Shown in pieces: positions 1 through 10,604 of a stretch of 64,000 nt of DNA (the stretch's first letter is position 1; each line of letters begins with the position of its first letter). This stretch comes from Haemaphysalis longicornis (lineage: Eukaryota > Arthropoda > Arachnida > Ixodida > Ixodidae). The stretch is from NCBI GenBank assembly GCA_013339765.2, contig CM023449.1:33083622-33147621 (forward strand), given 5' to 3'. The notes beneath the pieces were generated by a model, which worked only from the letters and a program-made list of their open reading frames with translations, searched no databases and was not told where the DNA came from. A program made the position numbers and the translations under genes.

Positions 1-750
1 GAGCTGCCAGCGCGTCCCCCACTGCTCGATGACTGGTGAGGAAATCGGTCGGGAGGATGGCGACTCCTCCAGACCAATTCCCATGCTAGTTGTTCCCTCG
101 GCAACAGGATGCATCCCTCGTAGTTTTCTTCCCTCAAGTGCCCACTCTGATACCCTGGGCACTCACTCTCGCCATGTGGGCCTATCCGGTGGAGAGTGCG
201 CCTAAGGGGTGGCACCGTTTCCTTTTTCTCACGTAGCTTGTTATCGCTACTAAGCAGATTAAATCCGAAAAGTCAGAGAAACGACACATGCATGCTGAAA
301 ATACTCTCAGTAACGCACTCTCAGTAACGCTTAGGGACAGGAAACGAGCTTCCTGGATCAGGAAACAAACTCGAGTGGGAGATGTCCTAGTTAAAATTAA
401 GAAAAATAAAATGGTCTTGGGCCAGGTGCGTAAACGGGGGAATGGGGTGGCACTAACCTTATCGCGCGGCTGGCGCGATAACCTTCAAATCGCGCTATCC
501 CGTACTTCATAGCTGGATAGAACACAACGCGCAATAATCTTTGCCTGCACACGACCTCATTTGGTCGGGCGCGGCCCCTTCCTTCACCTTCCCCCCTAAA
601 AAAATTTCTGGCAAGCCCACTGACTTGGGCTGGCCATGCAGTTACGCGAAATGTGACTGCTGGACTACCAGGATAACAGAGTGCTCACTTGGAGACGGGT
701 CTAGAAGAAAATGGTCATTAAATCGGTGGAGGGACAAAAAAAAAAAAAAA
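1..750. other. Unassigned upstream sequence
   Basis: No exon, RNA gene or recognised repeat could be supported here. It should lie inside the transporter gene, in the intron before the first exon visible in this window, since that exon starts in mid-protein. The short reading frames present show no family motif. Confidence 0.4.
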
Positions 751-1456
751 ATCCCGGGCCATCTCCTCTAACGTGAAACCTGGGGAGGAGCGAAGCATGC
801 AGTGTACAAGCGTATCCAAAGATTGTCTCTTACCGCACGGCGCGTGCTGATAGGACGCCCGCAGATGTGCCGATGGGAGGTGCAATCGCGCGCATGCTGA
901 GGCGGTGGCGCCCTCTCTTGTGCTGAACCGTATTTAAGCAATTATATGAGAGACAGACCGGCCGTTATTTTGCCCACGGAGATGAAACCGTTGGGGGGTA
1001 CAGGTATACAGATTTGCTGTAAAAAGAGCAATCGCGCGCATGGTGATGCGGTGGCGCACTCTTGTGCTGAACCTGATTTAAGCAATTATATGAGAGACAG
1101 ACTGGCCGTAATTTTTCCCACGGAGATGGAACCACTGGGGGGTACAGGTGTACAGCTTTGCTGTAAAAAGAGCAATCGCGCGCATCTTGAGGCGGTGGCG
1201 CCCTCTCTTGTGCTGAACCTGATTTAAGCGAATAAATGAGACAGACTGGCCGTAACTTTGCCCGCGAAGACGAAACCGTTGTGAAGGTAGAGGTATACAG
1301 CTTTACTGTAAAAGTTGCGTGTCCTTGAAGCACGGAGCGTTCACGCGCGAGGCGTTGGAAAACGAGTGTCCCCGTGTTTTAGTGCCGTGACTGCAGGAGA
1401 CGATGATGGGAGATGCCGACATTCCGACAACCTAAGGGGCATCGATCCTAAAAAGG
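751..1456 (+). repeat. Dispersed repeat family R1, copy a (with internal tandem duplication)
   Basis: The element begins after an A-run with CCGGGCCATCTCC and ends near CCTAAAAAGG. The same order of motifs recurs at 7203-7529, 25388-26045 and 49891-50356, always on the + strand. In this copy a block of about 140 bp (roughly 945-1085 and 1086-1227) is repeated in tandem, which makes it longer than the other copies. No terminal inverted repeat and no coding capacity were seen, so the class is unknown. Confidence 0.7.
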
Positions 1457-2188
1457 AAATTCGCAGGCAAGGAATCGACTCTGACGGGGCACGAGAGAAC
1501 CTTGAAAGACCTCCGTCCTGCAGTGGACCTAAAAGACTGATAATGATGGTGAAGTTTGGAATGAGTTTCCTCAGTGCAAGAACCCCTTTTCTTCTTTGAT
1601 GATCATGACATTTCATTGCTTGTTCTCCCGCCACGCCAAAACAAAATGTTTCTTTGAATTCTTTAGTAATGCGCCTGCTGTATAAGTGATATTTGATGCC
1701 CGTAAGCTGCACTTTTCTTAATCTTATAGTGGTGTCTGTCGCCTTGATTCTGTATTGCCCCAAGATTTAGCGTCCTACTTGTCGCTAGCTTCAACACTGT
1801 CCCGCTCTGGCCGTTATACTTGTTACATTGAATTGAATTACCCATGTCTTGAATTGCACATCTGTAGCGCCGGTTCTTTGTTCTTTTCTTTTCTTTTTTG
1901 TAGTTGCTGTTATTATTAGTAGTTGTAGTTGTTGTTGTTGCTGCTGTTGTTTCTTCATTGAGGGAGGGAGTCCCTCTTCTCTTTCTCTGTTCTTTTTCTT
2001 TTACTTTTCGTCGAAAGGTTTCTTTCGTTTCTCGCTCCACCCACTCTGCTGCCTCTGCCAATAGATTTTAGGGCTTGTCAAGCTGCCTAGAGCGGCTTTT
2101 TTCCCAACAAATCCACCATAAAATTATGTATATTTTATGGAAATTAAGCAATTCAGTTATATATTCAATTCAATGTGTTATTTGGCAG
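1457..2188. other. Intronic sequence with T-rich and TTG-rich tract
   Basis: This stretch holds no exon until the acceptor TTTGGCAG at 2181-2188. About 1880-2030 is strongly pyrimidine-rich with a GTTGTT run, a simple-sequence tract. The rest shows nothing recognisable. Confidence 0.5.
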
Positions 2189-2410
2189 GGCGGTGTGCTA
2201 CAGTTCGCCATCACACTGGGCATAATGTTTACTCAAGTGGTGAGCGTGTACGTGGACTGGAACGGACTGGCCAGGACCTGCTTAGTGCTCGCCATTCCGT
2301 TCCTGGCCCTCTACCAGTTCAACATCGAGTCTCCACGGTGGCTGATGCTGCACGGACGCCGCCCCGAGGCCCTGGATGCGCTGGCAAAGCTCAGAGGGCC
2401 GGCGGCCAAG
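2189..2410 (+). CDS. Sugar transporter exon (TM5-TM6 and loop start)
   Basis: The acceptor is TTTGGCAG and the donor is GTATAT at 2411. The 74 codons begin GGVLQFAITLG and end KLRGPAAK, phase 0 at both ends. The ESPRW motif that closes TM6 is present, followed by the cytoplasmic loop LHGRRPEALDALAKLRG. Confidence 0.9.
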
Positions 2411-5400
2411 GTATATGCCGTATAGGTGGTGGTCACTGAGAAGTTTAGCTGCCAATGTGTTTGCTTGGCAGCCCTCGAAACGGCCACGGACATGGCCGAT
2501 GCGCCACGGACATGGCGCGGCTTGTGCCACTGCGCCCGCAGGCGGAAGAAAAAAACATATGCCGGTGTCCTCTGCTCACTTCAACCCGATGCTTAACGGT
2601 GGTGTCAACAGATATGTTATTAACGACACTCACATTGGAGTGGAGGCATTACTTCACGTTCGGTGGGGTAGAGTTTGTAACGTCCAACCAATGTCATGTG
2701 CTTAGCACGGACAAGTCCCGCCATCCCGCGGATCCCGTCGTAACCAGTGACGGCGCACTCACATGGTTGCTTGTATGCGTGTCTCGCTAGTGAATAGAAG
2801 TTATACACTCCTATGCGTAAAGCTATATGGACAGGGGGATGTGTTTTCCCTAGGGAAACGGAGCGGCTGGGCTAATTTTCTTTCGGCAGGTGCGAGTGCA
2901 TGCCGCCTAGCTGCCTGCTATAACCGCGGACGGCCTGCAATCCCAGTGCAGGTAAACGGACCCAGAAAATGGGTATTCCCGTACAAAAACAACAGAAAAC
3001 TCGACAGGATGGTCCTGTAAGGAGATGGGGCATTCTGCCGCTTGTAGAATATCAGTCATGCGACAGACATTCTGTAGATATAGTACAGAGAATCCTGTCG
3101 CACAACAGACTATTCTGTAGTCCCAACAGAGATCCCTGTTCTCGGACAGATATTCCTGTAGCTCTACAGAAATTTCTGTTTACGTGCGACAGAAATTATT
3201 GTCCTTTTTTTGTGCTGATTAGTGGGCTAACTGGGAGGTACTTGCGAAAGCAATGACTCGCTGAAGCCATTCAAGCGTCATAAATTTAAAACGCGGTAAC
3301 GTAGACGCATACCAACAGGATTTACTTGTCTTGTTATTCTGCTGTGTCCAGTTGTGTTGTTGAGGAAACAGTGCGAATCTCGAAGTTTTTAAGTCCCCTT
3401 GCTGTCTCAAGGTGCCAAGAACAAATGGCTGCAGCATCCGCACTAGCACCACCTCACTCAGCTCCGTTACAGCCGTAAAAGCAGTTTTAAGCGAACAAAA
3501 TGCAAGAAGTACTGAAAACTTTCAAATTCTGCTCCACAGTGACCTAATATGGGCCAAAAACCTCTTTATCAGTGTGTTAACTGCATGCTAGCATTCAAGA
3601 GATAAGATCAAACGAAACTTGTCCCCACTACAGTCGCCCAGTCATGCTTATTGGCGGTATCTTACCACAGCGGCCACCAATCACGCAAACAGGTTTCTGT
3701 GGCGTCATTGAGATATCTGCGCAAAGGGGTGGGGAAGCCGCTTAATATGCTTTCTTTAATACCCAGATTATTATTTCGAGCTTCGAGATTTGGCATAATT
3801 TATATCGGCACAAAGCAGGGATTTTAATAACCCCACGCATTTTGTCTCCAAAGCCCCTTTAAACGTTAAACCCCACGAGCTGCCGTGCCGTGGACGCGGA
3901 GTCAAGTCTTCTTCAGCATTGGGTCAACAGTTCCACGGTGCGCTTATCTCTGTTCAAATTCATTACGTTGCTACATACAATGTTCGCAAGTCTTCTTCAG
4001 CACTTGGTGAGCAGTTCAGTGGTGCGCTGAATTATACTCAGATTCATTACGTGGGTACATACAATGTACGCACGTTGTCTTCAGCATTTGGTAAACAGTT
4101 CAATGGTGCGCTGAATTTTGCTCAAATTGATTACGTGGCTATACACAACGTACGTTAGTCTTCTACAACATTTGGTGAACAGTTTCATGGTGGGCTGAAT
4201 TATATTAATATTCGTTACGCGGCTACATACAATGTATGTTCGTATGGATTTTCGGCAATTCGACGCGGAGTCAAGTCTTCTTCAGCATTGGGTCAAGAGT
4301 TCCATGGTGCGCTTATCGGTGTATTCGTTACGCGGCTACATACAATATACGTAAGTAGAGTTCAGCATTCGGTAAATACTTCAGTGGTGCGCTGAATTAT
4401 ATTCAGATTCTTAACGTGGCTACATAATATGTACGCATGTCTTTTTCAGCATCTGGTGAACACTTCAATGGTGCACTGAACTGCGTTCAAATTCATTGCG
4501 GGGCTGCATACAATGTACTTAAGTCTTCTTCAGCATTTGGTCAACAATCTCATGGTGCGCTGAATTATATTCAAATTCGTTACGTGGCTACATGTAATGT
4601 ACGCATGTATTCTTCAGCACTTGAACAGTTCAATAGTGCGCTGAACTGTGTTCAAATTCATTGCGTGGCTACATACATAGTACGTAAGTCTTCCTCAGCA
4701 TTTGGTAAACCTTTCAGTGGTGTGCTGAATTATATTCAAATTCGTTACGTGGCTACATACAACGTACTTGCCACTTCAGGATTTGGTTAAGTTTCACGGT
4801 GCGCAGAATTGCATTCAAATTCATTACGTGGCTACATGCAATGTACGCAAGTATTCTTCAACATTTGGTCAGCAGTTTCATGGTGTGCTGAATTGTGTTC
4901 AAATTAATTACGTGGCTACATATGATGTACGTAAGTCTTCCTCAGCCGTTCGTAAACAGTTCAATGGTGCATTGAATTAAATTCAAACTGATTACGTGGC
5001 TATATACAATGCACGTAAGACTTCTGCATTTGGTCAACAGTTCAATGGTGCGCTGAATTGTACTCAAATTCATTACGTGGCTATACTCAACGTTCATTAA
5101 TCTTCCTCAGTATTTGGTCCACAGTTTCATGGTGCGCTTAATTTTATATAAAATTCATTACGTGGCTGCATACAATGTATGTTGGTATGAATTTCCGGCA
5201 ATACGCAGCTGGAAGACGAGTGCCTGCTGATGGAGACTGTGTTCATGCAAGTGCCGACGCCTTTCTCGCACTTGCTGCTTGCCATGCACGTGCACTTCTT
5301 GCAGCAGTTCTCGGGCATCAACGCGGTCATCTTCTACTCGAAGAACCTCCTCGACGACGCCGGGCTAAGCCTAAGCGGCCACGAGTCGACCATCATTTTC

Positions 5401-8400
5401 GCCGCATTCCAGGTATGCGGGATTCAGCACGCGGACGCAATAAAATACCCTGTATAAAATCACAACAGGAATACCGTAAGCACCTAAGAGGAATTCCTGT
5501 CATATGATCACAAACTTTGTTGTGACAACACAAGTACTGTTACGGCCAATCCATCTTTTGTTACGACACACATTTCTGGCGTAACAGCAAAGTCAAATTT
5601 CTCAACGACAAACCTTCCTGTAGTCACAACGGAACTGCCATTTGCGCTACCCTTCGAAATGGGCAATAACATTAAAACCATGTGCAAATTTTGAGGGAAC
5701 ATCAGCATCATGAAAAGACAGGAATTCGGCACGATGGAACGTCAAAATCAGGACACGAACATTACACACGACAGAACATCAGAATCGCGACTCAAGAATA
5801 CGACAAGATGAGAGTAAGACGCGCGACAATACGACAAACTACATAAATGTTTCTTGTCGCCAATTACGACTGGGTAGGAACTGTACTGAGCGTAGATTTG
5901 CCCTTGGGGAAATAATTTAGGGACAAGCGCAGGCACTCTTGTCGAACGCGGTTCAGGCAAGGGTTGTCTGTGCGGTTGGGTAGGGAGGAAATTTCTTTGT
6001 TGACCATACAGTACATGCAAAAGTGCACTCGCAATGCTGCGAAATTGAGTAGTGAGAAATGGGACCTAAAGCGTCCAAGCGGAAACTGTGGTGGGCCTAT
6101 GAAATATCGCGCGTAAGAAAAGGTAGAATAAGGACACGTGCTTACTTCAGTGTCCGTACAATTTGTTGTCCTGTATACGAGCCGTGTTCACATTGTAACA
6201 TTATAAATTACTTTGTTATAGGGATTGAAGGAGCCATTAGACGTGTCCGGTACAGAACTGATGTCCACATTGTAACCGTATAATTTGCATTATAAATTGA
6301 TCAAACGGTTCAGGAAGACAAGATACAGGTTCGGTTCAATAAAAAGACTTTTTTCCCGATAACAAGGATACCAATTTTACCGCGAACTTCTAAAAATTTT
6401 GGCTGGCGATTACGATACTCCCTAATGCGATATTTGGGAGCAGCGGCTGTGGGCTGAGGCAGCACTCACTCGTGGGTTCTCTCGACGGCAGCGATTATGA
6501 GCCTCTGCGTCGGCGGCGCGAAGTGCGTCTCAGGAAGCGACCGCGAACTGCGTCTTAAGGGAATGCACATCATAGTCACGCGCACGCTCCCCTCACGTTT
6601 TCGCAAAGCGTCGCGCCGTCGAGCATCTCGTGCGGGGGCAGCATACTGCCCCCTCCCCTCATACACCACATGCTTTCGGAGAGCGCTGGCTCGCGCCGCC
6701 ACGACGAACCGCCCTACCCTCCCAATTTAGTGACACTCTCCTCCTTTGCTTTCTTTCACTCGTCGTATTCCCATCATTCGCTTTCTCTTTCACTTATTGG
6801 TCTTCCCATCGTTCGCTCGGTCATGACGACGGCGACGCGGCTCAGCCCAGAGACCGGCGACAAAGGGCTGCTCCTTAAAATAATCAGAATAACAAATAAA
6901 GCATACGAAGCAGTGCCGACTCCCCTGCCACCATCCAGCGGTTTCTCTATGACGTCACAGATTCTTGTATGTGCGATTGGCTTTCGCTGACCTAAACGAC
7001 CGCCAGGAAACATGGCTGGGCGATTGTAGTAGACCCCCGAGTTCTGTTTGATCTTATTATACTTGAATGCAAACAGAATGTTAACACCCTGATAACCACG
7101 CACTTAGGGATAGCCCCTATACGTCACTCCTGCCTATAGAACGTCTACTGCAGCGCGAAATCCCCACTTTTTAATATTTCTTGCGTTTTTAAGGATACAA
7201 AAAACTTCCATGCCATCTCGACTAACGTGAAACCTGGCGAGGGATGAAGCATGCAGTATATAAGTGTATTCTTGCGCCATCCAACGGAGATGAAGCCGTT
7301 GGGGGCAGAGGTATACAGCTTTGCTGTAAAAGTCGCTTGTCTTTGAAAGACGAAGCTGTCTTGCGCGAGGCGTAAAGAAGTGTCCCGGTGTTTTTCTAGT
7401 ACGCGTTACGTTGTAGCGCGAGGCGTAAACGAGTTTCGCGGTGTTTTAGTACCGTGACGACATCAGACGAAGGGCGAGTACGACGACGACGACAACGATA
7501 GGAGACGCCAACAGCCCCAGATAGAGCCATAGAGAGAGAGAGAGAGAGAGATAGAGAGGGAGGGAGGGAGGGAGGGAGGGAGGGAGGGAGGGAGGAGTAC
7601 TCTTTAATGTGGGCTGGTGAGGTCAGCTCTGTTAGCGCCATTGCTTGCTACGTCAGATGGGGCGATTTCAATGCAGTGAAGTCAGAGATTGGGAAGGCAA
7701 CAATTAGAGAGGAAACAAAAGTTCAATAAAAAATGGCCCGCAATAAAATGCAAGGAAAAATCATAGAGTTAAGTAAAAAATAGACCGAACTTCGCCCGTG
7801 AAGCGCAGGGCACCTGACAACAAAGAGGAGGCAAAGCGTAAATGACGACGCAATAAACGCGTACAGATGTAGCCATGCACACAATGCAAGAATTACAAAG
7901 TTTTGCATAGTCCAGAATACCGCAAAAAACGCAGAATTTTTGTCCCTAAAGATGAGTCATTGTTGTTGGCGCAGGGTCAAGAAAGTGACACAACTGAAGC
8001 CTTGCTCCACGTCATACACGAGACAGGCAGCTAGCTGCTCTTACTCGCGCAGCGGCAAACCGCGGGCAGATACACGAGTGCTCTGGGGTCTCATTCACAG
8101 CGCACGTGGGACACTGGTGAATACTCCTACCATATTTTGAACTTGAAGCTTCGGGTGTAAGCCTACGTTGAGAGAGGCGCTTTGGTTAGGTCGGGTGGAA
8201 CACGGAATTTACAACAGGGTCAATTCCATGCAGAGGTGGATTTCCGCTGCGAGGGTGCTGCCACCTAAACATTTGCTCACTCCAACCACTTCGATAGATA
8301 AGGGCACAACCATCCTCGCGAGAGAAAGGAAGCTGTATCGTGTTACGTAGAGAGTGGCCAGCGCTGGCGGCTGCATCAGATGTAATATTTCCTCCTATTC

Positions 8401-10150
8401 CCGAATGACCAGGCAGCCTTTGAAGCATGATGTGATGGCCCGCGCGCACTACCGCTGTGTGGATTTCGCTGATTTCGCGCACAAGCTGACTGCAGTGGTT
8501 GGACAGCCTTCTTAGAGCTTGCAAAGCATCCCGTGAGTGTAAGAAGATCACCCATCGCTGGGCATGGTGTGCACCAATGAAATGAAGGGCAGCCCTTACA
8601 GCCACCAGCTCAGTAGCGGTGGATGATGTTTTGTGGCTCAGTTTTTCCCTGATTGTTCACTGGACCGACGGAATCCACACTCCAATGGCAGATGAATCTG
8701 CGGTCACTGAGCCGTGCGAATAAACGTGCGTGTGGTCTACGTACGGGGTAAATATATATTCAAGTGCGAAAAACTTAAGTGCAGGTGCGGGCATTTACGA
8801 CTTTAGGCTTATTCCGGGAATTTTTGTTATTATATTTCATGGTGCAAGTATCCACGGTGGCAATTGCTGGCTTGACAGGTCGCTGAAAATTTTCTGGGGG
8901 CAATTCTCTTACATGCAATGCAGTGATGTCTGCCAGATGATGTTGAAGCACTGAAACTGAGAGGCACCGAGCTTCCCGCAAAGTTCCATTTGTCGATGTG
9001 CATGCGGGAAGACCCAGGCACACGCGTAGAGCTCTCGCCAGCACTGAATCTTTCGCTTTCAAATTTGTAAAAGGCAGTCGATGTAGGGCCGGCAGGCTGT
9101 AGCGTAAAAGGCCGAGAAAGAGTGCTCGGTAGAGTCTGAGAAGAGAGGACACGGAGCTTCCCCAAGATTCCCCACTCGGCACGCGCAAAATCCGCCCGAA
9201 AGACAACAGCCTTTCCATCAACTGCCGAATATGGGGAGTCCAAGAGATTGAGCGGTCAAAGATGACACCGAAAAATTTGTGGTGTTTGACATAGGGCATC
9301 TGCGTACCTTCTACACAGAGCGTATATCGCTAAACATCATGCCGTGTGAACGCAATCGCTGCACACTTCTCAGGGGAGAAGATCAACCCGCAGCACCTGA
9401 GGTAATTTCGCATCAACAGCCGCAGCCCCTAAGAGGCTTCACCCATAAAGCGTATTTCAGCGTTGGAATAGAGCAGAACGAGTTGCCAAAGGCTTTTCAA
9501 ACCGAACGAAGCTGTGTTTTGTCTTCACGGAACCTTTAACTGTACGCACTTTGCAAAGCTGAAACATTGTGTAAATGGCGCTGCACACGACGTGACACTC
9601 CCTGCAGGTGGTTGCCACCGCCGTGGCCGTCAGGCTGATGGAGCCGTTCAGCCGGAAGACGCTGCTGACCACGTCGGCGTACATCTGCGTCTTCTCCATG
9701 ATGACCATCGCCACGCTGTACAGCGTGAACCGAGAGGACGACGACAGCGACCCGTACGGGAAGACTAGCGTCTCGCAGCAGCTTCCCATCGTCTTCGTCG
9801 CCCTCTACATGATCGGTTTCTCGGTCGGCCTCGGACCCGTGACGTGGATCCTGACGGCGGAGTTGGTTCCCCTGCGGCAGCACGGGATCTACCTTTGCAT
9901 GGTGTGCGCCTTCAACTGGACGCTCGTGTTCCTGGTCACGTGGTTCTTCCGTGTCGTCCACGAAGCCCTCGAGCTGTCCGGTTTGGGGCTCTTCTTCAGC
10001 GCTATCACGTTTATCAGCGCCCTGCTGGTGTCCTTCTTCATGCCGGAGACGCAGGACCGATCTCTGGAAGATATACTGCGGATGACCGCCAAGGACAAGG
10101 ACAATGTGTCCGTAACGTCGAGAAGGTCCGCGGCGTCGCGGAAATCGTAG
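2189..10150 (+). CDS. SLC2-type sugar transporter (facilitated trehalose/glucose transporter-like), C-terminal 322 residues; 5' exons outside window
   Basis: Three exons, 2189-2410, 5209-5412 and 9608-10150, splice in phase 0 to give the last 322 residues of a major facilitator superfamily sugar transporter. Members of this family sit in the plasma membrane and move hexoses or trehalose. Visible signatures are ESPRW at residues 47-51 of the fragment (end of TM6), QQFSGIN at 106-112 (TM7), GLGPVTW with a following E and P at 216-230 (TM10), and PET followed by RSLEDI at 288-296 (after TM12). The D-x-x-G-R-R loop after TM8 is altered to EPFSRK. The fragment starts around TM5, so TM1-4 must be encoded upstream. 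The gene converges on carboxypeptidase-like exons, with only about 330 bp between stop codons. An ATTAAA at 10331 could be the poly(A) signal. The exact sugar cannot be told from sequence. Confidence 0.9.
2440..2815 (+). repeat. Dispersed repeat R6, copy a
   Basis: About 375 bp here match, in reverse complement, the stretch 61027-61420 at the other end of the window. Shared blocks include the GCCACGGACATGG region and the end that reads CGTAACCAGTGACGG. No coding capacity or terminal repeat is evident. It is probably a short non-autonomous element. Confidence 0.7.
2990..3205 (+). repeat. Cluster of short hyphenated palindromes (ACAG-n-CTGT)
   Basis: Eight units such as ACAGACATTCTGT, ACAGATATTCCTGT and ACAGAAATTTCTGT follow each other, the last seven spaced about 20-24 bp apart. 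Each unit is an inverted repeat around a few central bases, and the spacers differ. It lies in a transporter intron. Confidence 0.6.
3570..3740 (-). repeat. Dispersed repeat R4, copy a (reverse)
   Basis: The block containing GCTAGCATTCAAGAGAT, then CCAATCACGCAAACAGG, matches the reverse complement of 6925-7090 and 37700-37870, and runs parallel to 45455-45620. It is non-coding and of unknown class. Confidence 0.55.
3890..5190 (+). repeat. 84-bp satellite array, about 15 units, in transporter intron
   Basis: The core ATTACGTGGCTACATAC recurs about every 84 bp: near 3962, 4045, 4129, 4215, 4328, 4413, 4494, 4579, 4660, 4744, 4823, 4907, 4990, 5073 and 5157. Most units share CAGCATTTGGT and GGTGCGCTGAATT blocks. 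Because 84 is a multiple of three, several units stay open in one frame and give a 28-residue repeat peptide. The array lies between two proven exons, so I read it as intronic satellite, not protein. A unit near 4225-4262 contains the same run as the sequence just before the exon acceptor at 5208. Confidence 0.9.
5209..5412 (+). CDS. Sugar transporter exon (TM7)
   Basis: The acceptor is ATACGCAG and the donor is GTATGC at 5413. The 68 codons begin LEDECLLMETVF and end STIIFAAFQ, phase 0 at both ends. They carry the QQFSGINAVIFYSKN signature of TM7. The cytoplasmic loop before TM7 is about 10 residues shorter than in typical family members, which leaves room for a missed mini-exon in the preceding intron. 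Confidence 0.9.
6925..7165 (+). repeat. Dispersed repeat R4, copy b
   Basis: The run TGTGCGATTGGCTTTCGCTG and what follows to the GTTAACACCCTGATAA block match 37700-37870 on the same strand. Copies in reverse lie at 3570-3740 and 45455-45620. Confidence 0.6.
7203..7529 (+). repeat. Dispersed repeat family R1, copy b
   Basis: It begins TGCCATCTCGACTAACGTG and carries the AAGCATGCAGTATATAAG and TATACAGCTTTGCTGTAAAA blocks seen in copy a. The 3' end has been replaced by or grown into a GA-rich microsatellite. Confidence 0.65.
7530..7595. repeat. (GA)n/(GGGA)n microsatellite
   Basis: A GA run passes into a run of GGGA units. It produces a long Ser-Leu-Pro reading frame on the - strand that has no other support. 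Confidence 0.95.
7925..9300 (-). mobile_element. 5'-truncated I-clade-like LINE fragment (RT end plus RNase H)
   Basis: On the - strand, 9299 to about 8775 reads as the end of a reverse transcriptase: HHKFFGVIFDRSISWTPHIR followed by a Leu-rich thumb. It continues in other frames into an RNase H domain: ATELVAV near 8600, then IFLHSRDALQALRRLS and LPGHSGIGGN with its HSG motif (8186-8605). Stop codons and frameshifts separate the pieces, and no 5' end, endonuclease or YADD box is present. It is a dead copy inside a transporter intron, opposite to the gene's direction. Confidence 0.8.
9608..10150 (+). CDS. Sugar transporter last exon (TM8-TM12 and C-tail)
   Basis: The acceptor is CCCTGCAG. 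The 180 codons run from VVATAVAVRLMEPFSRK to a TAG stop, and FAAFQ joins VVATAV exactly where family members read through. The exon carries GLGPVTWILTAELVPLR and MPETQDRSLEDILRM. The tail ends in a Ser/Arg-rich cytoplasmic stretch. Its last 84 codons are duplicated at 13889-14140. Confidence 0.92.
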   Translation: MVATAVAVRLMEPFSRKTLLTTSAYICVFSMMTIATLYSVNREDDDSDPYGKTSVSQQLPIVFVALYMIGFSVGLGPVTWILTAELVPLRQHGIYLCMVCAFNWTLVFLVTWFFRVVHEALELSGLGLFFSAITFISALLVSFFMPETQDRSLEDILRMTAKDKDNVSVTSRRSAASRKS

Positions 10151-10597
10151 TGAGGACGCTGATCAGATTGTGACCTCTCTTCTGGGATCACCCTCGTCAC
10201 TTTGAAGCTATTTTTTATAGTTCGGAACTTCCAAAGTGTACTTTCTTCACTCTTAATAATTCTATTTTGTAATGGTTCCTTCTTTTGCACGTATTTTTAA
10301 CATCAAATCTATACAGGTATTGTTATGTCAATTAAAAAAATTCGTCAAAGATTGGTGTTTCATAAAGCTTGTCATATGCCATGTTGAGTGCCTGTATAAG
10401 ATCGCTTCGGCGCGTTTTTGCCGAAAATGTATTTTGCCAACAGAAAATATTACCAAAGTTTAAAACGATTTCTTCAACTCTTAAAAGGGACGATTTTGAA
10501 GGAAATGGGAAATGACTTGAAGAGAAGCAATTGGGTTGTCTTTCGAGATCATGTGTCCGGCACCCCGAAAAAAAGGTACAAACTCATTATTCATGCA
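9896..10597. repeat. Segmental duplication, copy 1 (convergent gene ends)
   Basis: From the transporter MVCAFNWTLVF codons to CATTATTCATGCA, this block matches 13893-14589 along its whole length with scattered substitutions. It contains the end of the transporter on the + strand and a carboxypeptidase last exon on the - strand. Similarity stops abruptly at 10597, where a BEL LTR-like sequence begins. Confidence 0.9.
10481..10564 (-). pseudogene. Orphan cathepsin A-like last exon with lost splice acceptor
   Basis: The frame reads GAGHMISKDN, then a short helix ending FLQNRPF and a TAA stop. It differs from the last exon of gene B (14472-14555) at one residue, His for Tyr. The acceptor, TTTCAG in gene B, reads TTTCGG here, so the exon cannot be joined normally. 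No upstream exons accompany it: the sequence upstream on this strand is the BEL element. Confidence 0.85.
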
Positions 10598-10604
10598 GTG
10601 TGCA

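Larger units (their letters stand above)
2411..5208. other. Transporter intron filled with repeats
   Basis: This 2.8 kb intron carries, in order, repeat R6 (2440-2815), a cluster of short palindromes (about 2990-3205), an R4 repeat in reverse orientation (about 3570-3740) and an 84-bp satellite (3890-5190). The satellite runs to within about 20 bp of the next exon. Nothing coding is supported. Confidence 0.75.
5413..9607. other. Transporter intron with LINE and other repeats
   Basis: The first 1.4 kb contains scattered short dyads around GTTGTGAC/CCTGTC motifs like those near 3000, and no recognised gene. It then holds an R4 repeat (about 6925-7165), an R1 copy (7203-7529), a GA/GGGA microsatellite, and a reverse-strand LINE fragment (7925-9300). 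A short R1-like 3' end lies near 9410-9450. The 6430-6890 stretch is GC-rich without an exon I can support. Confidence 0.7.

Noticed and set aside
3919..4980. Repeat-peptide protein encoded by open frames in the 84-bp array
   Set aside because: The array lies between two proven transporter exons, is interrupted by stops in several units, and openness follows from the unit length being a multiple of three.
3890..5190. CRISPR-like array
   Set aside because: Units are contiguous 84-bp repeats without unique spacers, in a eukaryotic intron.
7396..7641. Ser/Leu/Pro-rich reverse frame
   Set aside because: It is a translation of the GA/GGGA microsatellite.
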